Origin: Bradyrhizobium sp. C9
GTDB lineage: Bacteria; Pseudomonadota; Alphaproteobacteria; Rhizobiales; Xanthobacteraceae
DNA: 64,000 nt
Assembly (NCBI RefSeq): GCF_002532045.1
Contig: NZ_NWTG01000016.1
Coordinates: 110,510 to 174,509, forward strand
Direction of reading: 5' to 3'
This document shows positions 35,315 to 44,054 of this stretch, one piece after another; within the stretch, counting starts at the first letter, position 1; every line of letters begins with the position of its first letter. The notes under the pieces were generated by a model. The model had not been told where the DNA came from. It did not search any database and worked only from the letters and a program-made list of their open reading frames with translations. Both the position numbers and the translations under genes were made by a program.

Positions 35315-36384
35315 TCCGCCAATGAATCTTGCGCGCCTGCTGCGATGCTCGATGCTCGGTCATCGCGGAAGTCCGAAGGGCTCTTGCCGGTCCAGCGGGC
35401 AAAGGCGTGGCGGAAGTTCGCCGCGTCGCTGTAGTCAAGCCGCGCGGCGATCTCGTCATTGGTCATTTGCGTGTTGCGCAGATAGCCGACCGCGAGCTGC
35501 ATGCGGACCTCGGAGACGATCTGCCGGTAGGTCTTGCGCTGCAACTGCAGCCTGCGGCGGAAGGTCCGCGGATGAATCGCAAGCTCCGCCGCCATGGCCT
35601 CGATACTCGGGAAGCGACCGGGATGCTCGACGAGCCGTCGCCGGATGTCGGCGGCAAGGCCGTCGTCCTGCGCGTCGTGATCGAGCAGCTCGTCATAGAT
35701 TCGACCTGCCATCGCCCTGGTCATCTCGTCGGGGGCAACCGCCGGACGGTCGATCCAGGCCGCGTCGAATTCCAGCGCGTTCTTGCACTGGTCGAACCGG
35801 ACCGGACACCGGAAGATGCGATCGTAGGTCGCAGCATGCGGCGGCGGTGCATAGGCGGCGCTCAGCTTCGAGAAACGGAATGAGCTGCCATAGACGTCGC
35901 GGCTCAACGTCTGATAGGTCGCAAAGGCGAACTCGAGCGCGAACCGATAGACGTCATCGGCCGGATCGCGCGAGAGCAGGGGCTCGAGCAGACAGCTCAC
36001 GGTATCGCCCTTGCGGGTGAAGTCGATGTCGGCGACCGTTCCGAGGATACGACCGTACTTGGCCGCGAAGTCGATGACTTCGGCCCGGGTCGGGCTACTC
36101 AGCATCGCATAGCCATACATGCCGTAAGCCATGACATGCATTCGTTCTCCGGCGCGAAACGCGATCGCCGGATCCCGCGACAGCCGCATCGCATTACGAA
36201 AGACCGTCGCGACCTGCCGATAGGAGACGCGTACCGACGAATCCCTCAAGTCGGCACTGCTCAAATTGGTCCCACCGAGCGCGCGCGACGCGGAGATGCC
36301 GTCCTCGGACAGGACGTCCACCACCGCAGCGATCCGTTGCGGCGAATAGCGACACTGCACGAGATTTGGTGACGGGTGATACAC
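35302..36384 (-). CDS. AraC-family regulator, VirS/OruR-like (araC-1)
   Basis: A 360-residue regulator with the N-terminal Arabinose_bd-type domain (SVRVSYRQVATVFRNAMRL, AYGMYGYAMLSS) and C-terminal HTH_18 (RTFRRRLQLQRKTYRQIV, MTNDEIAARLDYSDAANFRH). GTG at 36384 is chosen for GAGGGA six bases upstream; the longer TTG start has none. Paralogous to the genes at 36678 and 41411. It ends in element D, which points at the lipid operon, its likely target. Confidence 0.9.
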   Translation of the reverse strand: MYHPSPNLVQCRYSPQRIAAVVDVLSEDGISASRALGGTNLSSADLRDSSVRVSYRQVATVFRNAMRLSRDPAIAFRAGERMHVMAYGMYGYAMLSSPTRAEVIDFAAKYGRILGTVADIDFTRKGDTVSCLLEPLLSRDPADDVYRFALEFAFATYQTLSRDVYGSSFRFSKLSAAYAPPPHAATYDRIFRCPVRFDQCKNALEFDAAWIDRPAVAPDEMTRAMAGRIYDELLDHDAQDDGLAADIRRRLVEHPGRFPSIEAMAAELAIHPRTFRRRLQLQRKTYRQIVSEVRMQLAVGYLRNTQMTNDEIAARLDYSDAANFRHAFARWTGKSPSDFRDDRASSIAAGAQDSLADVPN

Positions 36385-36461
36385 GAGCTCCCTCGTCCGC
36401 CTTCCACGCCTGTTTCCGCTCGGCAATCCGGGAGGCTAGTAAGCCGGCCCCGTCAGCGGAA

Positions 36462-36498
36462 GGTTCGATTGATCGCGTTTGGAGGTGAGTTCCGGACA
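36462..36498 (-). promoter_or_regulatory. 37-bp AraC tandem element, copy B (araC-1)
   Basis: Minus-strand half-sites TGTCCGGAACTCACC and CGATCAATCGAACC at 22-bp period, 77 bases before the GTG of araC-1. Lies just downstream of the terminator at 36507-36535. Confidence 0.7.
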
Positions 36499-36506
36499 AG
36501 ACCGGC

Positions 36507-36535
36507 CAAAAGAAAGACCGCCGAGGGAGGCGGTC
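36507..36535 (-). terminator. Rho-independent terminator on the minus strand
   Basis: Arms GACCGCC (36516-36522) and GGCGGTC (36529-36535) with a six-base loop; read on the minus strand it is followed by TTTCTTTT. It would stop transcripts from araC-2 or from element A before araC-1. Confidence 0.75.
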
Positions 36536-36604
36536 CAGGTTGGGAGAACGCGATCGCGAGCGCAACCACGGCGCCGAGCTTACGCGCGCTTCGGCCGCAC
36601 AAAA

Positions 36605-36641
36605 GGTTCGATTGAACCAGTTTGCCGGTGAACTCCGGACA
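36605..36641 (-). promoter_or_regulatory. 37-bp AraC tandem element, copy A
   Basis: Minus-strand half-sites TGTCCGGAGTTCACC and TGGTTCAATCGAACC, 22-bp period, 37 bases after the stop of araC-2 and upstream of the terminator. Confidence 0.7.
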
Positions 36642-36677
36642 GGGCCGGCGAGGCGCCCCCTTGACTATCTCGGGGGT

Positions 36678-37736
36678 CTAAAGACCCTCGTCGCCCCGGA
36701 ACTCGGATGGATTTCTGCCGGTCCAGCGCAAAAAGGCGTGGCGGAAGTTGGCCGCGTCGCTGTAGCCGAGGCGGCTCGCGATCTCTTCATTGGTCATGCG
36801 CGTCTTGCGCAGATACTCGATCGCAAGCCGCGTGCGCACCTCTGCAAGCAGGCTGCGGTATGAGGTTCCCTCCGCCTCGAGCCTGCGCCGCAGCGCGCGG
36901 GGATAGATGTCGAGCTGCTCGGCGATCGCCTCGATACTTGGATAGCTGCCCGGCTGCTCGATCAGGATCCGACGGATATCTGCCGCAACGCCGCCGGCGC
37001 GGTTCACCTCGCCGAGGATCTCCTCGCACATCTCCCGCGCCATGGCGTGCGTGCGCGGATTTGCCAGCGCCCGCGGGCCGTCATTGCGTCCGTATTCGTA
37101 TCCACAATGATGCTGATTGAACAGAACCGGGCATTCGAAAAGACCACGATACGCCGCTGTCGACGGCGGCGGTGCGTAGTCGAGCAGCACGCGCGAGAAC
37201 CCGAAGCTCTGACCGGATCGGTCGCGAATGGTCGTCAGATGCGCGGCCAGCGCGAACTCCACCGCGAAGCGATGCACGCTTTCGGTCGGATTCGGCCAAT
37301 GCATGGGCTGGAACGTCGCCACCACCGTCTCACCATCATAAGAGAGGCCGAAATCGCAGAACGGACCCACCACGCGGATGTATCGCGCCGCGAAGTCGCG
37401 GGCCTCGGCGTGGGTTGCGCTGCTCAGCAACGCGTATCCGTACATGCCATAGGCGGTGACATGCATTCGCGCTCCGGCGCGCAGCGCAATGGCCGGGTCG
37501 CTTGCCAGCCGCAGCGCATTGCGGATCACCGTGTCGAGCTGCCGATACGATATGCGCGTCGTATGGGACTCAAGTTGGCCGATCACAAGCCCGGTACCCT
37601 CGAGAACTCCTGATGGATCAATGCCCTGCTCGCGAAGCTCGGCCGCAATGGCCGCGATCGAATGCGGCGGAAATATTCGCTGCGCGAAGCCGGGGAGCAT
37701 TCGGCTCGGCGATTGGCTTGCGTGCGAATTAGTCAT
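36678..37736 (-). CDS. AraC-family regulator, VirS/OruR-like (araC-2)
   Basis: A 352-residue paralogue of araC-1 and araC-3, closest to araC-3: shared TTRISYRQ, MYGYALLSSAT, MHWPNPTESVHRFA, SYPSIEAIAEQL and HTH region RTRLAIEYLRKTRMTNEEIA. Divergent from the adc operon over 270 bases that contain element E, so it likely controls that operon. Confidence 0.9.
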   Translation of the reverse strand: MTNSHASQSPSRMLPGFAQRIFPPHSIAAIAAELREQGIDPSGVLEGTGLVIGQLESHTTRISYRQLDTVIRNALRLASDPAIALRAGARMHVTAYGMYGYALLSSATHAEARDFAARYIRVVGPFCDFGLSYDGETVVATFQPMHWPNPTESVHRFAVEFALAAHLTTIRDRSGQSFGFSRVLLDYAPPPSTAAYRGLFECPVLFNQHHCGYEYGRNDGPRALANPRTHAMAREMCEEILGEVNRAGGVAADIRRILIEQPGSYPSIEAIAEQLDIYPRALRRRLEAEGTSYRSLLAEVRTRLAIEYLRKTRMTNEEIASRLGYSDAANFRHAFLRWTGRNPSEFRGDEGL

Positions 37737-37863
37737 TCCGACCGCATGTCCCCGGCATTCAGCGCGTTCCTGCTCCGCGATTGACCTGCTCTTCCGAACG
37801 TAAGCCCGATCACGTACGCGACGCAATGATCGCCTACCCCGGCGGTGCGCGCACCGCATTCCA

Positions 37864-37900
37864 CGTCCGGAAGTCACCCGGTCGGCGGTCCAATCGCACC
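37864..37900 (+). promoter_or_regulatory. 37-bp AraC tandem element, copy E (adc operon)
   Basis: Half-sites GTCCGGAAGTCACC and GGTCCAATCGCACC, an almost exact direct repeat at 22-bp period; the clearest copy. It faces the adc operon, 106 bases before the ATG, leaving room for a promoter and leader. Confidence 0.75.
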
Positions 37901-38006
37901 TTTCTCCGCTTTGCGAGATCGCTAGGCTTGCGATGCCTTGCTCGACAACCGGCACGCAGCCGGAGGCCCGCACGGACCACGGCAAGCGCTATCAGGGGAG
38001 GAGCGG

Positions 38007-38765
38007 ATGCGACGGGAGGACATTCTCAAGCAGCTGACGACGCCAATCGGCGCCCCGGCATTTCCCCGCGGACCGTTTCGGTTCACCAACCGCGAATATC
38101 TCAACATTCTGTATCGCACCGACATCGAGGCGTTGCGCGCCGTCGTTCCCGAGCCGCTGGAGATCGACGACCCACTGGTCCGTTGGGAAATCATGCGGAT
38201 GCCCGACACCTCCGGTCTCGGCGACTACACCGAATGCGGCCAAGCCGTCCAGGTGCGCTTTGGCGCCGAAAAAGGTGAGTACCTTCACGCGATGTACCTC
38301 GATAGCCTGCCGGCGCTGGCGTCCGGCCGCGAAATCAGCGGCTATCCCAAGGTGATCGGCAAGCCGAAGCTATATGTCGATTCCGATACACTGGTCGGCA
38401 CCATGGACTACGGCAGCCTCCGCGTGGCCACCGCGACGATGGGTTACAAGCACCGTGCGCTGGACCTCGAAAAGGCAAAGGCCGAGATCTGCGTACCGAC
38501 CTTCATGCTGAAGATCCTGTGGACCTATGACAGTCCAAAGCCGGCGGGCGAGCCGCGCATCTGCGAGCTGCTGCGTTCCGAGATCACGGACATCACCGTC
38601 AAGGGCGCCTGGACCGGCCCTGCCCGGCTGGAGCTGTTCGCCCATGCATTGGCCCCGATGGCCGATTTTCCGGTGCGCGAGATCGTCGCGTGCAGCCACA
38701 TCATGACCGACTTGACGCTGTCCCGCGCCAAGCGCTGCCACAACTATCTCGATCAGCCGCGATAA
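38007..38765 (+). CDS. adc: Acetoacetate decarboxylase-family protein
   Basis: A 252-residue protein with GGAGGAG before the ATG. The Schiff-base Lys115 stands in EISGYPKVIGKPKL, the same number as in the Clostridium enzyme, and Arg/Glu neighbours are present. Would decarboxylate acetoacetate or another 3-keto acid to a ketone and CO2. First gene of a three-gene rightward operon. Confidence 0.9.
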   Translation: MRREDILKQLTTPIGAPAFPRGPFRFTNREYLNILYRTDIEALRAVVPEPLEIDDPLVRWEIMRMPDTSGLGDYTECGQAVQVRFGAEKGEYLHAMYLDSLPALASGREISGYPKVIGKPKLYVDSDTLVGTMDYGSLRVATATMGYKHRALDLEKAKAEICVPTFMLKILWTYDSPKPAGEPRICELLRSEITDITVKGAWTGPARLELFAHALAPMADFPVREIVACSHIMTDLTLSRAKRCHNYLDQPR

Positions 38766-38786
38766 GCGGACACGTCGGAGAAAGCC

Positions 38787-39761
38787 ATGCCATCATCCGC
38801 AGATCGCGCCGCGGCGCTCACCCGCTATCGCAATGTGTGCGTTATCGGAGCCGGCGTCATCGGCTCCTCCTGGGCGGCGCTGTTTCTCGCGCACGGGCTC
38901 AATGTCGTAATCAACGATCCGCAGCCCGGTATCGAGGCCGTGGTCAAGGACGCCCTGATCAAGATCGCGCCGACCTTGTTGAAGCTCGGCCTGCCGCATG
39001 AGGGGTTGGAGCGCAACCTGCGCTTTGAGCCGGATCTCGCGCGCGCCGTCGCCGGCGCCGACCTCGTGCAGGAAAACGGCCCGGAGAAACCCGAATGGAA
39101 GCAACAGCTCTGGGCGCGGATCGAGGCGACGGTGCCGAGCCATGCGTTGCTGTTGTCCTCGAGCTCGGCACGGCCGGCCACCGAGCAAGCGCGGGAGATG
39201 AAGGATGCAAGCCGGCTACTCGTCGGTCACCCCTTCAATCCGCCGCACTTGATCCCGCTCGTCGAGGTCGTTCCCGGCGAACACACCGATCCGCAGGCGA
39301 CCGCCGACGCCGTGGCATTCTACGAGGCGCTCGGCAAGGTGCCGCGCGTGCTCAAAAAGGAAATTCAGGGCTTTGTCGCCAACCGGCTGCAGCGCGCGAT
39401 CATGCGCGAGGCTTGCTATCTCGTGCAGGAGGGCGTCGTCACGGTCGACGAGCTGGACGACATCGTCACCAGCTCGATCGGGTTGCGCTGGGCTGTGAAC
39501 GGACCGTTCAGCTCGTTCCACATGGGCGGTGGACCGAAAGGGCTCGAATCGTTCTTCCAACACCTCGGCAAGAACATGGCCGCGTCGTTCAAGGTGATCC
39601 CGCAGGTCGATCTCGACGAGGCGCTACAGCGCAGGATCATCGACCAGGCTGCGGCATCTTTCGGCAAGACGCCGATCCCGCTGATGGAGCGTGAACGCGA
39701 CGACACACAGGTGGCGCTGTTGCATGTACTGACGGCCCGCAACGGCGGGGATCGGACATAG
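38787..39761 (+). CDS. 3-hydroxyacyl-CoA dehydrogenase / carnitine 3-dehydrogenase-like
   Basis: A 324-residue NAD-dependent dehydrogenase: VCVIGAGVIGSSWAALFL at the N-terminus, catalytic His in VGHPFNPPHLIPLVEVVPG, then the C-terminal helical domain. The single-domain form, 320 residues with WAVNGPFSSFHMGGG, resembles L-carnitine dehydrogenase and lambda-crystallin more than FadB. Oxidation of a 3-hydroxy acid to the keto acid used by the decarboxylase is a coherent inference. Confidence 0.85.
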   Translation: MPSSADRAAALTRYRNVCVIGAGVIGSSWAALFLAHGLNVVINDPQPGIEAVVKDALIKIAPTLLKLGLPHEGLERNLRFEPDLARAVAGADLVQENGPEKPEWKQQLWARIEATVPSHALLLSSSSARPATEQAREMKDASRLLVGHPFNPPHLIPLVEVVPGEHTDPQATADAVAFYEALGKVPRVLKKEIQGFVANRLQRAIMREACYLVQEGVVTVDELDDIVTSSIGLRWAVNGPFSSFHMGGGPKGLESFFQHLGKNMAASFKVIPQVDLDEALQRRIIDQAAASFGKTPIPLMERERDDTQVALLHVLTARNGGDRT

Positions 39762-39870
39762 TCGGCTCGTCCTCGGGGCTGCACGCGCTCGCAGACACAG
39801 GCGCTCGCCATCTTTCGGAATCCAGACGAGCCTGGGGTGATCCTCGGGCATCAAGCGGAGACGGACTCAC

Positions 39871-41070
39871 ATGAGCATCTTCGAAGGTTTGAAGGTCATC
39901 GACTGCGGCAGCTTCATCGCTGCGCCAACCGCCGCGACACTGTTGGGAGATTTCGGCGCCGACGTGATCAAGATCGAACCGCCCGGCGCAGGCGACGCGT
40001 TCCGTCAGGTGCCGAAGCTACCGGGCATGCCGAGATCCGACCAACCCTATGGCTGGTTGCTCGACAACCGCAACAAGCGCGGCCTCGCGCTCGATCTATC
40101 GAAGCCCGAGGGCCAGGCGGTGCTGCATCGCCTGGCCTCCACCGCCGATGTCTTCATCACCAACTATCCGCTCGCCGTCCGCAGGAAGCTCGCGATCAGC
40201 TATGAGCGGCTTGCCGCGGCGAACGACCGGCTGATCTACGCATCCTTCACCGGCTATGGCGAGACCGGCGACGAGGCAGGAAAGCCGGGCTTCGACGTCA
40301 CTGCCTACTGGGCGCGTTCAGGCCTGATGGACATGGTGCGGAGCGACGCCAGCACGCCGCCGGCGCGGGCGCTCGCCGGCATGGGCGATCATCCGTCGGG
40401 CGTTTCGCTGTTCGCGGCCGTCGCGGTGGCGCTGTATCAGCGCGAGCGCACCGGCCGCGGCACCCAGGTCGGCTCCTCGCTGCTCGCCAACGGCGTCTGG
40501 TCGAACGGCATCATGGCGCAGGCGGCGCTGTGCGGGGCGACATTCACGCCGCGGCCGCCGCGTGAAAATCTGTTCAATGCGCTTGGTTGTTACTACCGCT
40601 GCCGCGACGGCCGCTGGCTGCTGCTCGCGATCGTCAACGAGCAGCGCGACTTTCCGACCGTCGCGAAATGCCTGGGCCTTGACGACCTGCTCACTGATCC
40701 GCGCTTTGCCAAGCAGGCCGATCGCTTCGCTCGTTCCGCAGAACTGATCGCCCTGTTCGACGCGGCATTCGCGATACGGGACCGGGACGAATGGCGGGCG
40801 CGCCTCGATCAAGCAGGCATCGTCTTCGAATGCGTTGCCGAGATGGGCGACCTGTGCACCGACCGGCAAATGCTGTCGGCCGGCGTGCTGGTGCCGTTCG
40901 AGAACGATGAGATGCTGACCATCGACAGCCCGTTCTTTGTCGACGGTGCGACCAAGGTGAAGCCGCGCAAGGCGCCCGCGGTCGGCGAGCACAGCACGCA
41001 GATCTTGCGCGAGGCCGGCTACGATGACACGACTATCGCCGGGATGCGCGAAAGCAAGATCCTGGCATGA
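39871..41070 (+). CDS. CaiB/BaiF family (type III) CoA-transferase
   Basis: A 399-residue enzyme; catalytic Asp142 in KPGFDVTAYWARSG, CoA-binding N-terminus GLKVIDCGSFIAAPTAATLL and DNRNKRGLALDL. Moves CoA between carboxylic acids. 109 bases after the dehydrogenase in the same operon; probably activates the substrate acid. Confidence 0.9.
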   Translation: MSIFEGLKVIDCGSFIAAPTAATLLGDFGADVIKIEPPGAGDAFRQVPKLPGMPRSDQPYGWLLDNRNKRGLALDLSKPEGQAVLHRLASTADVFITNYPLAVRRKLAISYERLAAANDRLIYASFTGYGETGDEAGKPGFDVTAYWARSGLMDMVRSDASTPPARALAGMGDHPSGVSLFAAVAVALYQRERTGRGTQVGSSLLANGVWSNGIMAQAALCGATFTPRPPRENLFNALGCYYRCRDGRWLLLAIVNEQRDFPTVAKCLGLDDLLTDPRFAKQADRFARSAELIALFDAAFAIRDRDEWRARLDQAGIVFECVAEMGDLCTDRQMLSAGVLVPFENDEMLTIDSPFFVDGATKVKPRKAPAVGEHSTQILREAGYDDTTIAGMRESKILA

Positions 41071-41121
41071 TACGCTGACCACGAGGCGACGCCTGCCGCC
41101 TTCATTGCGTGCACGAGAAAA

Positions 41122-41151
41122 GGCCGCGCCCCTCGGGTGAGAAGCGCGGCC
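41122..41151. terminator. Hairpin between caiB-like gene and araC-3
   Basis: Arms GGCCGCGC (41122-41129) and GCGCGGCC (41144-41151) lie between convergent genes. On the minus strand it is followed by TTTTC, on the plus strand by no T-run, so a minus-strand terminator is the better guess. Confidence 0.5.
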
Positions 41152-41322
41152 AGTCTCGAGGCGCCCAAACCGGGGGGCACCACAGCGGCGATGCGGCGCA
41201 GCTGAGGTTCGGAGGACGTCCTCGAGCAGAATCGATCAGCGCCCGACGCGTCCCTTACTCCTTGACCAGCCATCGCGCCTACTGTCGAAGACCAATCTAT
41301 GCATGGAGTTCGACCGCGAGGA

Positions 41323-41359
41323 GGTTCGACGAGGCCGGTTCGGAGGTGACTTTTGGACA
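41323..41359 (-). promoter_or_regulatory. 37-bp AraC tandem element, copy C (no evident target)
   Basis: Minus-strand half-sites TGTCCAAAAGTCACC and GGCCTCGTCGAACC at 22-bp period, 52 bases after the stop of araC-3. No convincing gene follows on the minus strand before the end of the CoA-transferase gene. Confidence 0.6.
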
Positions 41360-41410
41360 GCGTTGAGTGACAAGCGGTTCAAACGGAGCGCCGCCCTGCC
41401 CGCATGGCCT

Positions 41411-42484
41411 TCACTTCGCCGAAGAGACCCGGAAATCGGATGGGCTCTTGCCGGTCCAACGGATGAAGGCGTGCCGGAAGTTGGCGGCGTCGCTATAGCC
41501 CAACCGGTTCGCGATCTCCTCGTTGGTCATCGTGGTCTTGCGCAGATATTCGATCGCAAGCCGCGTCCGCACCTCGGCGAGCAATTCACGATAGGATGTA
41601 TCTTCCGATTCGAGCTTCCGCCGCAGCGCGCGAGGATGCATCGAAAGCCTCTCGGCGATCGCCTCGATGTTCGGATACCTGCCGGGCTGCTCGATCAGGA
41701 CCCGCCTGACATCGGCAGCGATCCCGCCCGCATGATTGACCTCGGACAACACCTGCTCACACATCTCACGCGCCATGCCGTGGGTGCGGGAATCCGCCAA
41801 CGCAACCGGCCCGTCGGCCTGCGACAGCTGGTACCTGTACTCGTTGCCGCGCTGGCGAAACAGGACCGGACAGTCAAAGATCACCCCGTAGGCGCCGGCA
41901 TGCGCCGGTTCGCCATAGGCGAGGGAAATCTGCGAGAAGCGGAAAGACTCGCCCGCCAGGTCCTTCATCGTCGTCAGATGCGACGACAGGGCGAACTCTG
42001 CCGCGAAGCGATGCACGTCCTGTGTCGGATTGGGCCAATGCAACGGCTCGAACGCACAGACGACCGCCGCGCCGTCATACGAGTATTTCGCATCGCACAG
42101 CGGGCCAACGACCCGAAGGTATCGATTGGCGAATTCCCGCGCATCGTCATAGGTTGCGCTGCTCAGCAATGCATATCCGTACATTCCGTGCGCCGTCACG
42201 CGCATGCGCTGTCCGGCTTGGAGTGCAATCGTCGGCTCGTTCGAGAGCCGCAATGCGTTGCGGACCACGATGTCGATCTGCCGGTACGAGATGCGCGTCG
42301 TATGCGCATCGAGCTGATCCTCGGTCAAGCCGGTGCCCGCCAGCGCCACGGACGATCGAACCTGTTGCCTGCTAAGCTCCGCGATGATGGCAGCAATCAA
42401 CTGCGCCGAATACACATGCTGGTCGAAATCCGGCGGTAGTTGACATTCCGGCACCGCGTCTCGCAGGCGCCTTCCAGCGCTCAT
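41411..42484 (-). CDS. AraC-family regulator, VirS/OruR-like (araC-3)
   Basis: A 357-residue paralogue with GGAGG before the ATG at 42484. The N-terminal effector domain (THTTRISYRQ-like, MYGYALLSSATYDDAREFAN) and HTH (RTRLAIEYLRKTTMTNEEIA, YSDAANFRHAFIRWTGKSP) are nearly superimposable on araC-2, indicating a fairly recent duplication. Target unclear. Confidence 0.9.
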   Translation of the reverse strand: MSAGRRLRDAVPECQLPPDFDQHVYSAQLIAAIIAELSRQQVRSSVALAGTGLTEDQLDAHTTRISYRQIDIVVRNALRLSNEPTIALQAGQRMRVTAHGMYGYALLSSATYDDAREFANRYLRVVGPLCDAKYSYDGAAVVCAFEPLHWPNPTQDVHRFAAEFALSSHLTTMKDLAGESFRFSQISLAYGEPAHAGAYGVIFDCPVLFRQRGNEYRYQLSQADGPVALADSRTHGMAREMCEQVLSEVNHAGGIAADVRRVLIEQPGRYPNIEAIAERLSMHPRALRRKLESEDTSYRELLAEVRTRLAIEYLRKTTMTNEEIANRLGYSDAANFRHAFIRWTGKSPSDFRVSSAK

Positions 42485-42656
42485 GGTCGTCTTCCTCCCT
42501 AGGCCTGGAGTCTTGCTTAAATCGAAATCATTCGCAATGCTGGCGGCAGCTGGCGGGCTTACCCTATCCCCAGCCTCTGGCATCGCGCGCACGGGCCGCA
42601 TCCACGGATGCCGAATTCGGTCGCGAGGTATTTCGTCGGCGCCGCCGTGCGTCCGG

Positions 42657-44054
42657 TCAGCACTCCACAACGTTCACCGCGAGCCCGCCCAGCGACGTCT
42701 CCTTGTATTTGGACTTCATGTCTTCGCCGGTCTGCAGCATCGTCTTGATGACGGCGTCGAGAGAGACATAGTGCTTGCCGTCGCCACGCAGCGCCATTCG
42801 AGCGGCGTTGATGGCCTTGACCGCCCCCATCGCATTGCGCTCGATGCAAGGAATCTGCACCAATCCGCCAACCGGATCGCAAGTCAGACCGAGGTTGTGC
42901 TCCATCCCGATCTCGGCGGCGTTCTCGACCTGGGCCGGCGCACCGCCGAGCACGGCCGTCAGGCCGCCTGCCGCCATCGAGCAGGCGACTCCGACCTCGC
43001 CCTGACAGCCGACCTCCGCGCCGGAGATCGAGGCATTCGCCTTGTACAGCATGCCGATCGCAGCCGCTGTGAGCAGGAAGGTAACGACGCCGTCATCGGT
43101 CGCGCCCGGACAGAACTTGACGTAATAGTGCAGCACGGCCGGGATCACGCCGGCGGCGCCGTTGGTCGGCGCGGTCACGATTCGTCCGCGCGCTGCATTC
43201 TCCTCGTTCACTGCCATCGCGAAGGCATTGACCCAATCCATCGCCGCCAGCGGATCGACACTCTCGGTGTCGCTGTTGCGGGCCGACAGTTCGCGGTAGA
43301 GAGCCGGCGCACGACGGCGAATGTTGAGCGGTCCGGGTAACGGTTCGGCCGCACCAGCATTGTCGATCCCGAAGCCACGGTCGACGCATTGCTTCATCGT
43401 CTGCCAGATCTTCAGGAGGCCGACGCGAACGTCAGCGTCGGTGCGATGCACGCACTCATTGGCCAGCACCATATCGGCGATCGAGCGGCCGCTCGATTGC
43501 GCCCGTGCCACCAGCTCGGCGCCGGTGCCGAACGGATACGGCCAGACCGGAAGCTCGCCACCCAGGCCACCGGCCACGTCGCCCAAGCCACGCTCGATCA
43601 CGAATCCGCCGCCGATCGAGAAGTAATAGCGTTCCGCCAACAGCACGCCGTCGGCCGCGGACGCCACGAGGCGAATCCCGTTGGGGTGCTCCGGCAGCGT
43701 GCTGTCAGGCTGGAAAATGATATCGCGCCCACGCCGGAACGGGACCGGATGAAGGTTGAGCAGGCGCAACTCGCCGGAACGCCGGATGTCCGCAAGCTGC
43801 GGCGCCACCTGTGCCGGATCGACCGTATCGGGCTTTTCGCCGAGCAGGCCGAGGATCACGCCGAGATCGGTCGCATGCCCTCGCCCGGTCGCGCCGAGCG
43901 AGCCATAGAGATCGGCGCGAACCTGCACCGTTCTGAAAAGCAGGCCATCGCGCTCGAGCGCGCGGGCGAATTGCCCGGCAGCACGCATCGGCCCCACCGT
44001 ATGCGAACTCGAGGGGCCGATACCGATCTTGAATATGTCGAAGACCGAAAGCAT
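42657..44054 (-). CDS. sdaA: L-serine ammonia-lyase (iron-sulfur type)
   Basis: A 465-residue single-chain serine dehydratase converting L-serine to pyruvate and ammonia. The N-terminal domain begins SVFDIFKIGIGPSSSHTVGP; cluster Cys lie in GAEVGCQGEVGVACSMAAG, LTCDPVGG and IPCIERNAMG. The ATG shares its A with the stop of the M20 gene (TGATG), so it is coupled to amidohydrolase and carrier. Confidence 0.95.
   Translation of the reverse strand: MLSVFDIFKIGIGPSSSHTVGPMRAAGQFARALERDGLLFRTVQVRADLYGSLGATGRGHATDLGVILGLLGEKPDTVDPAQVAPQLADIRRSGELRLLNLHPVPFRRGRDIIFQPDSTLPEHPNGIRLVASAADGVLLAERYYFSIGGGFVIERGLGDVAGGLGGELPVWPYPFGTGAELVARAQSSGRSIADMVLANECVHRTDADVRVGLLKIWQTMKQCVDRGFGIDNAGAAEPLPGPLNIRRRAPALYRELSARNSDTESVDPLAAMDWVNAFAMAVNEENAARGRIVTAPTNGAAGVIPAVLHYYVKFCPGATDDGVVTFLLTAAAIGMLYKANASISGAEVGCQGEVGVACSMAAGGLTAVLGGAPAQVENAAEIGMEHNLGLTCDPVGGLVQIPCIERNAMGAVKAINAARMALRGDGKHYVSLDAVIKTMLQTGEDMKSKYKETSLGGLAVNVVEC

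Noticed and set aside
41019..41273. Leftward 84-residue frame after element C
   Set aside because: It runs into the end of the CoA-transferase gene, crosses the hairpin and has no ribosome site; not a credible target of the element.
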